Assembly (NCBI GenBank): GCA_017308215.1
Contig: JAFKFQ010000408.1
Location: 1 to 40,785, forward strand
DNA from: a bacterium
GTDB lineage: Bacteria; Planctomycetota; Planctomycetia; Gemmatales; Gemmataceae
DNA: 40,785 nucleotides
Direction of reading: 5' to 3'
Shown: positions 1 to 9,809 of the stretch, piece by piece
Layout: each line of letters begins with the position of its first letter
Position numbering within the stretch: the first letter of the stretch is position 1
Position numbers and translations under genes: made by a program
Notes under the pieces: generated by a model
Told to the model about the DNA's origin: nothing
Databases searched by the model: none
What the model saw: the letters and a program-made list of their open reading frames with translations, nothing else

Positions 1-716
1 ATGCCGATCACGCCCTTCTCTACGAACTGCACGTACTGCCGCACCCCGCCGACCTCCAGCACCACCGGCGAGGCGTACTCGGCCGCGTCGCCGCCCGGGG
101 CGGGGCAGACCCAGACCGTCTCGCCGGTCATCTTGTTGAGTGCCGCGAGCGTCGCCTTCGAACCGCCCGGGGTGCAGATCACGCGGTCGCCGTCCACCAG
201 CACCGACTCGCTGTACGCCCAGCCGAACATCGGGCGGCCGACCTTGCCGTCGAAGTCCTTCTCCAGATCTTTCTGCCACTTCGTCTTACCGTCGGTGCCG
301 AGGCACACGAGCTGACCGGCGGACGAGAGGCAGTAGAGGCGGTCGCCGTCCACGGTCGGCGTGGCGCGGGAGCCGGGGTAGTCCGGGCCGCGGTTCTTGC
401 CGACGCTGCCGATCGGCGTCTTCCAGAGTTGCTTGCCGGTCGCCTCGTCGAGGGCCAGGGCGAACTCGTCCTGCCCGGCGGTCGTTTGGATGAACACCTT
501 CCCGCCCGCGACGGCCGGCGCCGAGTAGCCGGGGCCGATGTCGGTGAGCTTCCACCGCAGCGGCGGGCCGTCCTTCGGCCACTCCTTCAGCAGCCCGGTT
601 TCCTTGCTGACGCCGGTGCGGTCGGGGCCACGCCACTGCGGCCAGTCGTCGGCGCGGAGGGTGAGCGAACCGGCGATCGCGGCGGCGAATGAACAGACGA
701 GAATGCGGCGGGGCAC
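1..716 (-). CDS. PQQ-binding-like beta-propeller protein, C-terminus outside window
   Basis: Only the first ~238 residues are present; the gene runs off the left edge. I chose the GTG at 716: it opens a signal-peptide-like N-terminus (MPRRILVCSFAAAIAGSLTL) and has GGGAG about 8 nt upstream. The mature part begins DDWPQWRGP, the usual opening of planctomycete BamB-like PQQ propellers. It continues with blade-like repeats such as GYSAPAVAGGKVFIQT, LALDEATGKQLWK, RATPTVDGDRLYCLS and ALNKMTGETVW. These proteins fold as eight-bladed propellers and are exported; enzyme activity is not implied. A second member with the same WPxWRGP opening lies at 25711-26909. Function beyond a secreted propeller, perhaps a scaffold, cannot be assigned. 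Family assignment is secure, role is not. Confidence 0.85.
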   Translation of the reverse strand, partial: MPRRILVCSFAAAIAGSLTLRADDWPQWRGPDRTGVSKETGLLKEWPKDGPPLRWKLTDIGPGYSAPAVAGGKVFIQTTAGQDEFALALDEATGKQLWKTPIGSVGKNRGPDYPGSRATPTVDGDRLYCLSSAGQLVCLGTDGKTKWQKDLEKDFDGKVGRPMFGWAYSESVLVDGDRVICTPGGSKATLAALNKMTGETVWVCPAPGGDAAEYASPVVLEVGGVRQYVQFVEKGVIG

Positions 717-780
717 GGGGCAGCTCCCGGGGGCGAAGGACGTGGACCCGGGTCAGGCTACGCCGCGCCGCCGCGCGGGG

Positions 781-1914
781 CTACGCGGATTCGGCGGGGA
801 CGGGCTCGGGCGTGCCGTTGGCGGTGGGCTCGGTGGTGGTCAGCGCGGCGGCCGCGCGGGCGTCGTCGCTCCGGTACTGCTCCAGCTTCTTGTGGAGTGT
901 GTTCCGGTTGATCCCGAGGCGGTCGGCGGCCTTGCTCTGCACGTCGCCGCACTGCCGCATCACCTCCTCGATCAGCTCGCGCTCCAGCCCGTCCACCAGG
1001 AACGGGTGGAGCCCCTTCAGCCCCGCCGGCAGCGGCGTCTGTACCCCGGCGCGGACGAGGTGGCGGATCTGCGTGCGCACGTCCGTCCCGACCGGCGCCG
1101 CGGCCGGGCCGCGGGTGGTTCGCAGCGAGTAGCGCGGGCGGCCGAAGCGGACGTGCTCCGGGGTGATCGGCCCGCCGTCGGCCAGCACGATCAACCGCTC
1201 CAGCGTGTTCTCCAGCTCGCGGACGTTGCCGGGCCAGTCGTGGAGCATCAGCGCGTCGATCGCCGGCGGCGTAAGCTCGGGGACGGTGCACTTGTGCTGG
1301 TCGGCGTATCGCTTGAGGAAGAACAGAGCCAGCGGGGCGATGTCGTCGCGCCGCTCGCGGAGCGGCGGGAGCACGACAGGGATGACGTTGAGCCGGTAGT
1401 AGAGGTCTTCGCGGAAGTCGCCGGCCTCGACGAGTTCTTCGAGCGAGGCGTTGGTGGCGGCGATGACGCGCACGTCCACCCGGATCGTCTTGCTCTCGCC
1501 GACTCGCTCGAACTCGCGCTCCTGGAGCACTCGCAGCAGTTTCACCTGGAGCTTTGGCGAGGTGCTGTTGATCTCATCGAGGAAGATGGTGCCGCCGTGC
1601 GCCGCCTCGAACCGGCCGACCTTGTCGGCGACGGCGCCGGTGAACGACCCCTTCACATGGCCGAACAGCTCGCTCTCCAGGAGGTTCTCATGGAGGGCGC
1701 CGCAGTTGACGCGGATGAACGGCCCGTCCGCACGGCGGCTGAGCTTGTGGACCGCCTTGGCGATCACTTCTTTGCCGGTACCGGTCTCGCCGACGAGCAG
1801 GACGGTGGTGGTCCGCGGCGCGGCGAGCCGCACCAAACGATACACGTCCTGCATGGCGGTCGCGGTGCCCACGATCTCGGGCAACGGCGGCTCGACATGC
1901 TCGTTTTTGGGCAT
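781..1914 (-). CDS. Sigma-54-dependent transcriptional activator (AAA+ plus Fis-type HTH)
   Basis: A 377-residue activator of RNA polymerase holding sigma-54. The frame is open upstream to 2133, but homology begins at the ATG at 1914 ([16 protein letters not shown]), so I start there; GGAAG lies about 10 nt before it. Visible: Walker A GETGTGKE (42-49), the sigma-54 contact loop GSFTGA (89-94; the usual form is GAFTGA), Walker B IFLDEI (110-115), REDLYYRLN (168-176), [10 protein letters not shown] (227-236) and a C-terminal Fis-like helix-turn-helix (about 310-347, [14 protein letters not shown]). There is no receiver, GAF or PAS domain before the AAA+ module, so activity may be controlled by a partner, by abundance or by oligomerisation. 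It ends in an acidic, Pro/Thr-rich tail. It is divergent from the peptidase gene at 2469, with a large inverted repeat between them. Confidence 0.93.
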   Translation of the reverse strand: MPKNEHVEPPLPEIVGTATAMQDVYRLVRLAAPRTTTVLLVGETGTGKEVIAKAVHKLSRRADGPFIRVNCGALHENLLESELFGHVKGSFTGAVADKVGRFEAAHGGTIFLDEINSTSPKLQVKLLRVLQEREFERVGESKTIRVDVRVIAATNASLEELVEAGDFREDLYYRLNVIPVVLPPLRERRDDIAPLALFFLKRYADQHKCTVPELTPPAIDALMLHDWPGNVRELENTLERLIVLADGGPITPEHVRFGRPRYSLRTTRGPAAAPVGTDVRTQIRHLVRAGVQTPLPAGLKGLHPFLVDGLERELIEEVMRQCGDVQSKAADRLGINRNTLHKKLEQYRSDDARAAAALTTTEPTANGTPEPVPAESA

Positions 1915-2041
1915 CGACCGATCGCTTCCGGGAGAGGAAGCCAGAGATTCGTGCCAATTCGAGCGCTGACGGAAAGAGTGTACACTGCGGTGCCCGAAAA
2001 GACCACACGAATCGCTCCGGGAACGGGCAGGAACTCGGGAC

Positions 2042-2191
2042 TTGAGCCGCGGAGCGGCGGGAACGTGTAGCCCGGGGTGGAACCCCCGGGCGGGCCTCGG
2101 ACGGAGACCATAATGCATCGGCCTTCGTGACACCGCAGGCCGCCCGGGGTTCCACCCCGGACTACACGCTTCCCGCCGTTCCGCGGCTCAA
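2042..2191. repeat. Large imperfect inverted repeat (about 55-bp arms) between divergent genes
   Basis: Left arm 2042-2097 and right arm 2137-2191 are reverse complements with a few mismatches and one small indel; both outer ends are TTGAGCCGC / GCGGCTCAA. The loop is about 39 nt. The element lies in the 1915-2468 gap between the divergent sigma-54 activator and peptidase genes, so it is not a simple shared terminator. It could fold into a long hairpin or be a mobile palindromic element. I see no other gene in the gap; its remainder (2192-2468) includes an A/T-richer stretch at 2190-2222 that could hold a promoter. Confidence 0.85.
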
Positions 2192-2468
2192 ATAAGCAAC
2201 GATCTGACTTGTAATTGTTACAAGGCGCGGGTCGGTGGTTTCCACCTGTAGAAGTTACACCGCCCGTCGGGGGTGGCGGTCGATCCGGCAAACCCGCTCC
2301 TATCCCGAACCGCTGCTCCGTTCGCACCTTGCGGTCGTACTTTTCGCGCGCGGCACGCCACTTCCGATTCGCGGCACCGTCGTTGCCATGTACGCTTCCG
2401 ACGCCGCGCAGGTACGCGCTCGGCCTTCGGCCCCTATGGCGTCCCGCCCCCCAACGAGGGTCAAGGGA

Positions 2469-3503
2469 ATGACGCTTCGTCGGCTCCCCCTGCACGCGCT
2501 CGTCGTCGTCCTGGCCTCCACCGGTCCGGCCGCCGCCGCGAACTACACCACGGCCAACTTCAGCGTGTCCGCCCCGACCGAGGCGCTCGCCCGTCAGTTC
2601 GGCGACATGGCCGAGCACTACCGCAGGGAGAAGGCGCAACAGTGGCTCGGCCAGGAGATGCCGAACTGGCCGCGCCGCTGCCCGCTGGAGGTGAAGATCG
2701 CCGCCGGCGGCGCCGGCGGGGCGACCACGTTCACGTTCGGCGGCGACGGTAGCCGCGGGGTCGTGACCTCGCAGCACATGGAGATCCACGGCCCCGCCCG
2801 CCAGCTCCTCGACAGCGTCCTGCCCCACGAGATCACCCACACCGTCCTTGCGCACCACTTCGGCCGCCCGGTCCCGCGCTGGGCCGACGAGGGCGGGAGC
2901 GTGCTGAGCGAGAATGACGAGGAGCGGTTCAACCACGACGTCCGCAACCGCGAGCTCCTCAACGCCGGCCGCGGCATCCGCCTGTCGGTGCTGTTCCGCA
3001 TGGCCGAGTACCCGCGCGACATGATCGTCCTCTACGCCCAGGGCTACTCGGTGAGTGCGTACCTCGTCGAGCGCGGCGGGAACGGCGTCACCGGGCGGCA
3101 GCGGCTGCTCCAGTTCCTCGCCATCGGCATGCAGGGCGGCGACAGCCGCAACCACGGCACAGTCGAGAGCTGGAACCAGGCCGCCCGGCAGGTGTACGGC
3201 GTGAACAGCCTCGACGCCCTCGAGGAGCAGTGGCTGAACGCCCTGAAGTCCCCGCCGTCGCGCGTCGCGGCCCGCGGCGACCGCGCCCCGGCGACCCCGA
3301 CCGCCGCCACGCCGGTGTCGCGGCCGGCCGTCGACCCGGTCGCGGTCCGCAGCTCGGCGGCGCCGGTCGTCCCGGTGCTGGAGCCGCCGGTCCGCGCCGC
3401 CCGCGGCACCGCCCCGGAGCGCGAGCCGCTGCCGGGCACGCGAACCACGCCGGCCGAGCGTCCGGTTCCGGTGCTGCTCCCGCCGGAGTTCCCGCGGAAC
3501 TGA
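2469..3503 (+). CDS. Secreted HExxH zinc metallopeptidase-like protein
   Basis: 344 residues if started at the ATG at 2469, which gives a clean signal peptide (MTLRRLPLHALVVVLASTGP, then AAAA); the frame is open further upstream, but those starts give no export signal. The catalytic signature HEITH is at 120-124, followed by WADEG with a Glu at 141, a gluzincin-type zinc arrangement as in the peptidase MA superfamily. An aromatic/Gly-rich domain precedes it and a helical region follows (about 165-250). The last ~80 residues are Ala/Pro/Arg-rich and look disordered. It probably acts in the periplasm or at the cell surface; the substrate is unknown. It is followed by an inverted repeat and then a co-oriented MFS gene. 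Family-level call only. Confidence 0.8.
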   Translation: MTLRRLPLHALVVVLASTGPAAAANYTTANFSVSAPTEALARQFGDMAEHYRREKAQQWLGQEMPNWPRRCPLEVKIAAGGAGGATTFTFGGDGSRGVVTSQHMEIHGPARQLLDSVLPHEITHTVLAHHFGRPVPRWADEGGSVLSENDEERFNHDVRNRELLNAGRGIRLSVLFRMAEYPRDMIVLYAQGYSVSAYLVERGGNGVTGRQRLLQFLAIGMQGGDSRNHGTVESWNQAARQVYGVNSLDALEEQWLNALKSPPSRVAARGDRAPATPTAATPVSRPAVDPVAVRSSAAPVVPVLEPPVRAARGTAPEREPLPGTRTTPAERPVPVLLPPEFPRN

Positions 3504-3535
3504 CTGCGCCTTGGTTGTGTCTGGCTTGTCTTCGG

Positions 3536-3588
3536 TGGGACCGGCGGCCCGCCGGTCTTCCCGGGCCACCGGCGGGACGCCGGTCCCA
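3536..3588. repeat. 21-bp inverted repeat, one mismatch, 11-nt loop
   Basis: Arms 3536-3556 and 3568-3588 (core ACCGGCGGGACGCCGGTCCCA and its complement) differ at one base. It lies downstream of the peptidase stop and before the MFS start, both on the plus strand, so a terminator role for the peptidase gene is possible. There is no U-tract after the stem. The rest of 3504-3718 shows no gene. Confidence 0.75.
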
Positions 3589-3718
3589 AGAACAGATGCC
3601 CTCAGCCGGACCGAGTATGAGACTCCCGGCTGGAAGCACCCTCCCCGCGGCGGCACGGAGTGCCGCACCACACTGACCACACCTTCCCGCCCGACGCCGC
3701 CGCTTCCATACTGGCGGG

Positions 3719-4939
3719 ATGCCTCTTCCCATTCGCACCGCCTGGTTCGCCGTCGCCCTGCTCTGGCCGGTCGCGTTGCTCAATTACCTCGACCGACAAC
3801 TCCTCGCGGCGATGAAGTTCTCCGTCATGGCCGACATCCCGGACGTGGCGACCGACGCCAACTGGGGCTACATGCTCGGCCAGTTCAAGTGGGTGTACGC
3901 GGTCCTTAGCCCGATCGGCGGGTACATCGCCGACCGGTTCAGCCGCCGGCTCGTGGTCGCCGCCAGTCTGTTCGCGTGGTCCGCGGTGACGTGGTGGACC
4001 GGGCACGTCGAAACGTACTCGGATCTGCTCTGGGCGCGGACGTTCATGGGCGTCAGCGAAGCGTTCTACATCCCCGCCGCGCTCGCGCTCATCGCCGACT
4101 ACCACACCGGCGCCACCCGCTCGCGCGCCGTCGGCGTCCACCAGACGGCTATCTACTTCGGCGTGATTCTGGGCGGCTTCGGCGGCTACGCCGCGGACGC
4201 CCCGGAGCTCGGCTGGCGTACCACGTTCGCCGTCATCGGCCTCGTCGGCATCGCCTACGCGCTGCCGCTCGTCGTGCTGCTGAAGGACGCCCCGCGCCCC
4301 GCCGCCGAGCCCGCGCCGCAGCTCGGCCCGGCCGCGGCGCTCGTCGAGTTGGTGCGGAACCCGTCGTTCATTCTGCTCGTGCTCGTGTTCACGTTGCCGG
4401 CCATCGCTGGCTGGGTGGTGCGAGACTGGATGCCGGCGATCCTCAAGGACCGGTTCGCACTCGGGCAGGGCGCCGCCGGGGTGAACGCCACGCTGTTCGT
4501 GAACCTCGCCGCCCTCGCCGGGGCGTTCGCCGGCGGTTGGGCCGCCGACCGGGCCGCCCGCCGGGCGCTTCGGGGGCGAGTGTACGTCAGCGCCGCCGGC
4601 ATCGCCCTCCTCATCCCCGCCTTGTTCGGGATCGGCCACGCCCCGACGCTCGGTGTCGCGGTGGCGTTCCTGATCCTGTTCGGGCTGGGGTGGGGCGTGT
4701 TCGACGCGAACAACATGCCCATCCTGGCGCAGGTTGTCCGCCCGGAACTGCGGGCGACGGGCTACGGGGTCATGAACCTGGTGAGCATCAGCGGCGGCGG
4801 GTTCGCCGACTGGGGCTTCGGCGTCCTCCGCGACGCCCGAGTCCCGCTCGACCTGATCTTCGGGGCGTTCGCTGGAACAGCCGTTCTGTCCGTGGTCCTT
4901 GTGCTGCTGGTCCGGCCGCGGCAGGACGTATTCCGATAA
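3719..4939 (+). CDS. Major facilitator superfamily transporter
   Basis: A 406-residue integral membrane protein with about twelve hydrophobic segments. The N-terminal helix carries NYLDRQ, a signature of the anion/organic-acid and spinster-like MFS branches. The loop between helices 2 and 3 reads GGYIADRFSRR, the canonical G-x-x-x-D-R-x-x-R motif, and a second copy-like loop GGWAADRAARRALRGR appears in the C-terminal half, as expected for two six-helix bundles. A conserved-looking ARTFMGVSEAFYIPAALALI helix follows. Substrate cannot be told from sequence; sugars, organic acids or lipids are all possible. It stands alone: the next gene is convergent. The start is the ATG just before PLPIRTAWFAV, close after a GGCGGG stretch. 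Confidence 0.9.
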   Translation: MPLPIRTAWFAVALLWPVALLNYLDRQLLAAMKFSVMADIPDVATDANWGYMLGQFKWVYAVLSPIGGYIADRFSRRLVVAASLFAWSAVTWWTGHVETYSDLLWARTFMGVSEAFYIPAALALIADYHTGATRSRAVGVHQTAIYFGVILGGFGGYAADAPELGWRTTFAVIGLVGIAYALPLVVLLKDAPRPAAEPAPQLGPAAALVELVRNPSFILLVLVFTLPAIAGWVVRDWMPAILKDRFALGQGAAGVNATLFVNLAALAGAFAGGWAADRAARRALRGRVYVSAAGIALLIPALFGIGHAPTLGVAVAFLILFGLGWGVFDANNMPILAQVVRPELRATGYGVMNLVSISGGGFADWGFGVLRDARVPLDLIFGAFAGTAVLSVVLVLLVRPRQDVFR

Positions 4940-4992
4940 GTCGATGGCGACGTGGTTGAGGCAACCGGGGACGGTCGAGACGTCCGAAGCGG

Positions 4993-7345
4993 TCAGTAGC
5001 CGCCGTCGAGCACCTCGCGGACCTTGGCGACGAGCGCGGCCGGGGTGAACGGTTTCGGCAGAAACTGGACGACGTCCTGCTCGACCCCGTGTCGGAGCAC
5101 CGCGTCGTCCGTGTACCCGCTCATGAACAACACCCGCAGCCCCGGCCGGGCCGTAGCCAGCCGGTCGGCCAGCTCCCGCCCGCCGCTCCCCGGACGCCGC
5201 GTCGACCACCCCGTAGCCGGCGAGCTGGAGGGACCGCATGGCGAGCGCCCGGACCCGGTCGTCGTCCTCGACCAGCAGGATGGTCTCCCCCCCCGCGGCG
5301 GCCGGCCCCGCCGCCGCACCGCATGCGGTCGACGGGTCGGGCGCGGGGCCGGCCGCCGGCAGGTACACCCGGAAGGTCGTTCCCCGCCCGACCGCGCTCT
5401 GAACCTCGACGTGACCGCCGCTCTGGGTGACGATGCCGTACACCGTCGCCAGCCCGAGCCCGGTCCCCTTGCCGACCTCCTTGGTGGTGAAAAACGGCTC
5501 GAAGACGCGTGCCCGCACCGCGTCGGTCATCCCGCACCCGGTGTCGGCCACCTCCAGCAGGGCGTACCGCCCCGGCCCCATCTCGGCCGTCCCGCCGGCC
5601 AGCTCGACGACCCGCGTGTGCACGTCGAGCCGGCCCCCGCGGGGCATCGCGTCCCGGGCGTTCACCGCCAGGTTCATGATGACCTGTGAGAGCTGGCCGG
5701 GGTCGGCCGAGACGTGGACGGGCCGGGCGTCGAGGGCTAGCGCGACGTCTTCCCCGATGACCCGTCGGAGCATCCCGCCGAGATCCCCGACGAGGCCACC
5801 GAGGTCGAGTACCCGCGGCTGGAGGATCTGCTTGCGGCCGTAGGCCAGGAGCTGGCGGGTCAGGTCGGCCGCCCGGTCCCCGGCCGCGCGGACCTCCTCG
5901 ACCATGGTCCGGGCCGGGTGGTGAGCGGGCAGGGCGTCCAGGGCCAGATCGCCGAACCCGTTGATGACCGTGACCAGGTTGTTGAAGTCGTGGGCGACGC
6001 CGCCGGCCAGCCGCCCCACCGCCTCCAGCTTCTGCGCCTGCCGGAGCTGGCCCTCCAGCCGGGTCTTCTCGGTCGTATCCCGGACGACCGCGACCATGTA
6101 CTCCCGGCCGAGGGGGACGAGGGTGGCGCTCACCTCGACCGGGAACGTCGAGCCGTCCCGCCGGCGGTGGACGGACTCGAATGCCCCGGCCCCCGTCCGG
6201 CGCAGCCGCGCGACCACGTTGCCCCACTCTTGTTCGGAGACCAGGGGGTCGATGTCGGCCACGGACATCCCCAGGTACTCGGCCCGAGTGTACCCGTGCG
6301 CCGCGCAGGCCGCTTCATTCACGTCGAGGAACCGGCCGGTCGCCGGGTCGATGACCTCGACCCCGTCGGTCACCCGGTCGACCAGCGCCCGGAACAGCAC
6401 CAGGTCCGCCTCCGCCCGCCGCCGCTCGGTCACATCGGCGAGGAACCCGACCATGTGGGTTCCGTTGCCGGCGCGGACGGAATGCGCCCGGTCCTCGACC
6501 ACGACGTATTCCCCGTCCTTCCGGCGGAGGCGGTACTCCATCCGGAACGGATTGCCGACGGCCGCGGTCCGGTCGACCTCGGCCGCGACCGCCGGCCAGT
6601 CGTCGGGGTGGACCAACGCCGCCCACCCGTCGAGGTGTGCGGGCATCTCGGTCGGGTCGTACCCGAGGGTGGCCGCACAGTTCCCGCCCCAGGTCAGCCC
6701 GCCGGTGGCAGTGTCCCAGTCGTAGAGCACCTGCCCGGTGGCCCGGACGGCCGCCTCGTACCGGGCCTGCCACGCCCGCGCGTCGGCCTCGGCCCGGACC
6801 CGGGCGGTCACGTCCCGGGTGGTGGTGAGCAGCAGGGGCGGGCCGCCGGGCGCGTCGAGCAGGGCGTGGCTGACCTCGAAGCACACCCTCCGGCCGTCGG
6901 CGAGTTCGACGTGGCTCTCCCACGGCTGCCCGGGCGGAGTGGCGAACCGTGCCCGGTGCTTGGCCAGGATGTCGGCCCGACCGGCGGGGGCGTAGGCGTC
7001 GGCGAAACAGCGGCTGATGACGTCCTCGGGGCGCCGCCCGACCATCCGGCAGTAGGCCGGGTTGGCCATCACGACCGTCCCGTCCCGGTCGGTCAGCCGC
7101 ATCCCGTCTGACGCCCTGTCCCACACGAGCCGCAGCAACCACTCCGACCGGTGGTGGCCGGTCTCGCCCGACCCGCCGAGCAGGCCGTCGAGCTGACGAG
7201 TCACGCATGCCAGGCCAGCCGCGCCCGCGCGGGGCGCTCCCGGGGCGGGGGCCGGCACCCGGTTCTCGGATACGAAGTAGGCGGGCGGGTTGTGGGTGTC
7301 GTGATCCGGGACGAAGGCCGGTCGGCCGGCGGCCTGGAGTGGCAT
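4993..7345 (-). pseudogene. PAS-rich hybrid sensor histidine kinase with a disrupted receiver domain
   Basis: In frame from the ATG at 7345: three PAS domains (about 73-185, 195-310, 316-428), an H-box GRLAGGVAHDFNNL with His452, an N-box NLAVNARDA (about 559-567), ADTGCGM (600-606) and FEPFFTTKEVGKGTGLGL. A receiver then starts (ILLVEDDDRVRALAMRSLQL) but breaks near 5186. The next recognisable receiver block, GRELADRLATARPGLRVLFMSG through QFLPKPFTP, lies one frame away and ends at 4993. The piece that normally carries the phospho-acceptor Asp (LLxTDxVMPGMS) is absent between them, so this is a deletion plus frameshift, not one missing base. The kinase core is intact and may work without its receiver. 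In its own frame the protein runs on antisense through the MFS gene to 3602 with no family resemblance. Confidence 0.85.
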
Positions 7346-7492
7346 GCGCGGGTTCCGTCGGGGTGGAATGGCGGCCGTCGTTGCGCTGCGGGATGAACCT
7401 TACCGCGCACTTCCGCTCGGGTGTGTGGTGCAGGGAACCGCAGGTCAGATTTTTCTCGCGGGTCAAGCGTTTCTGTGACGCGAGCTAAGGAA

Positions 7493-8559
7493 TCATGCTC
7501 CGGCACACAACCACGATATCTCTCCGCCGCAAAACCTTTCGCGGCGACGCAAACCTCCGGCCAGTCCGTCGCGAGGACCGTGAACGGGCCCCGCTAACCG
7601 GAGCCCGCATGGCGAACGAGTCGAAATTGGCCTCACCCAGGATCCATCCGCGTCCTGGTCCATCTGGTTGCCGCCGCCGGACACCGTCCGCACCCGGTCG
7701 CGGACGTTCGACACCGAGTAGCTGTACGTCCCGACCTGGAATCGGATCGGGAACGAGTTCCCGCCGGCAGGCGCCACCGACGTTGCAGCGAAGACGGTGT
7801 CGATCCCGACTCTGTCGTACGGGTTGTGATAGCGGAAGACGTAGTTCGCCGGGTCGGCGCTCAACTCGGTGAACCCGGGGCCGCTCACGTTTTCGTTGAC
7901 CGGCCGGTCGAAGGTGACGACGAACCTGTCGATCCCGCAGGTGTCGTCCGGTGCGACCGCCGTGTTGTACGCCCCGTCCCTGTTGAACGACTCGGACAGG
8001 ATGGCCCCCGTGTCGCCGCTGATCACCCGCAGCCAGCTGGCGAACCGGGGTCGCCCCGACAGGATGCCTGACCCGACCGCGTTCCGGTTCCCCGCCCGGT
8101 AGGCGTAGACCTGCCCGCCGGACACGATCACCGACTGCCGGATACCGACCCCGAACGCGCCCCCGCCTGGGCGACGTTCGTCGGCACCGGCTGCAAGGTG
8201 TACCGGGTGTCGGTGACGAAGTCGATGGTGTCCTTCGGTTCGCTCAGGACCGGGCTGGTGCGCGTGTTCGCGGTGCCGACGGTGGTGAGCGTCTGGTCGC
8301 TCCACGACGCCCCGCCGTCGATGCTGGTGGCGGTGAACGTGGCGGCCCGGGTGGGGTTGGCGTCATGCCGAGCGTCGTACCAGATGGCGACCACGGTGCC
8401 TGTCGTCGGGTCCACGGTCACGGCGGGGTGAACTGTGGCCGGTTCCCCTCGGTCCAGTTCTCGGTCGCGTCGTCGTTAACCCGCTGCGTGAACTGCTCGT
8501 TGCGGGGGCGGGAGGAGCGCCGGGGGCCGCGGGTCGAAGTCGAAGAACATGACCGACCG
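7493..8559 (-). pseudogene. Decayed fragment of a secreted BNR/exo-alpha-sialidase-like surface protein
   Basis: A continuous family-like sequence can be read only by changing frame at least three times. The blocks in order are RSVMFFDFDPRPPALLPP (about 8559-8505), RNEQFTQRVNDDATENW..NRPQF (to about 8435), then AVTVDPTTGTVVAIWYDARH through TLQPVPTNVAQAG (8421 to about 8165), then GAFGVGIRQSVIVSGGQVYA onward with FVVTFDRPV and SNVRDRVRTVSGGGNQMDQD (to about 7640). After that the frame to 7493 has no family character. Phrases such as ATSIDGGASWSDQTL are typical BNR (Asp-box) text. Both the normal N-terminus (signal and sorting region) and the C-terminus are missing. The coding strand and identity are my reading; exact breakpoints are approximate. 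Not expected to make a functional product. Confidence 0.7.
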
Positions 8560-8620
8560 GCGGCGGCCGTCCCGTGGGCGATGCAGTTGGTGATGACCCG
8601 GCGCGGGAAGTAGCCCACCG

Positions 8621-9631
8621 TCAGTTTACTTGGAGCGACTCGCCACCGGCGCGGGTGCCGGTGGCGCGCCACGCCAGGGCGTCCACCGCCGACCGCACCG
8701 ACCGCACCGACCCGTCCATCAGCAGCACGTTCACCAGCCCCGTGTGGTAGCTCCGCGCCGTGACCGCGTCGAACGAGATGCGCGAGGCCGACGACCCGTC
8801 GTTGCTCGACAACTGGTCCACGTCCACCGGGCCGTTCGGGCCGGCGTACATCACGGCCGTGTTCGGCGGCAGCACGAACGTGACCCCGATGTGGAACGTC
8901 TGCCCCTCGGTCCAGCCGGTGTGCCCGCTCGGGGTCGTGCCGAGGGTGCCGCCGAGGGCGAGCACGTCGGCCGCGGTCGGGTTCGGGGCCGCCGTCGTCG
9001 CGGCGAGGCTGGCGTTCGACTTCAGCAGCCAGGTGTACGCCTTCACCTCGGCGAACCCGACGGTGTTGCTCATCCCGTCGGTGTAGTCGGCGAACCTCGT
9101 CCCGCCGTTCGGAGCGCTGGTGAACGGGATCGCCCCGTCGCCGCCCTGCCCGGTGTTCGGGTTCCACACCATCCAGGTGCCGACGTTCGCCGCGTAGGTC
9201 GTCGGCCACCGGTTGATCGACCCCGGCCCGCTGGAGCTGGTGGCCGGCTTCATCTCGTCCTTGACCTCGCTCGGGCAGACGTAGATCGGGATGCGCTGCC
9301 GGGTGACCGCGTCCTGGACGTTTCCGGCCAGGGTGAAGTCGACCTGGAGGTACGTGTTCGCCTGCTCGATGTACGGCAGGATGCGGGCGTGTGGCGACCA
9401 GGCGTCGCCCGCGGTCGCGGCGATCGGGTAGACTCCGGCCGGGGGGAATCGGCCGTTCACCCCCTCGTAGTTGTGCAGCGCGATCCCGATCTGCTTGAGG
9501 TTGTTCTGACACTTGGCGCGCGCCGCCCCCTCGCGCACCTTCTGGACCGCGGGGAGCAGCAGGCCGATCAGGATGGCGATGATGGCGATGACGACCAACA
9601 ACTCAATGAGCGTGAAGGCACGGTGCCGCAT
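8621..9631 (-). CDS. DUF1559 prepilin-like protein
   Basis: 336 residues. The N-terminus [20 protein letters not shown] is a type IV prepilin/pseudopilin methylation motif followed by the hydrophobic helix. Next comes the DUF1559 helix [20 protein letters not shown] and, near the C-terminus, the family signature [20 protein letters not shown]. Such proteins are numerous in planctomycetes and are thought to be exported and processed like type II secretion pseudopilins; their individual jobs are unknown. AAGGA lies about 10 nt before the ATG. The second DUF1559 gene lies upstream on the same strand, 178 bp away, and a decayed BNR gene lies just downstream. Complete, with normal length. Confidence 0.93.
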   Translation of the reverse strand: MRHRAFTLIELLVVIAIIAILIGLLLPAVQKVREGAARAKCQNNLKQIGIALHNYEGVNGRFPPAGVYPIAATAGDAWSPHARILPYIEQANTYLQVDFTLAGNVQDAVTRQRIPIYVCPSEVKDEMKPATSSSGPGSINRWPTTYAANVGTWMVWNPNTGQGGDGAIPFTSAPNGGTRFADYTDGMSNTVGFAEVKAYTWLLKSNASLAATTAAPNPTAADVLALGGTLGTTPSGHTGWTEGQTFHIGVTFVLPPNTAVMYAGPNGPVDVDQLSSNDGSSASRISFDAVTARSYHTGLVNVLLMDGSVRSVRSAVDALAWRATGTRAGGESLQVN

Positions 9632-9809
9632 GAGCGAGGGGTCCTTAGGCCCGTTTGATGCGGCATGGCAGTAGGCGGGTGGATGGTAAGGGGGGCAAGA
9701 TGAGAAGAACGTGAACGACCCATATTCGGATCACCAGCGTTCGCACCGCCGGGCGCCCGCGGCTGAAACCCTCGGCGACCTGATCAAGCCGACTGCCGCC
9801 GGGTCGGCA

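Noticed and set aside
538..2070. Long plus-strand open frame opposite the sigma-54 activator
   Set aside because: Arg/Ala/Gly-rich composition without motifs; it mirrors a clear activator on the other strand. Antisense frames stay open by chance in such GC-rich DNA.
1764..3680. 638-codon minus-strand open frame across the peptidase gene
   Set aside because: It crosses an inverted repeat and mirrors the HExxH peptidase, with low-complexity translation.
3602..4990. In-frame continuation of the PAS kinase antisense to the MFS gene
   Set aside because: After the frame break the translation has no receiver or other family character; the proper receiver end is in another frame and stops at 4993.
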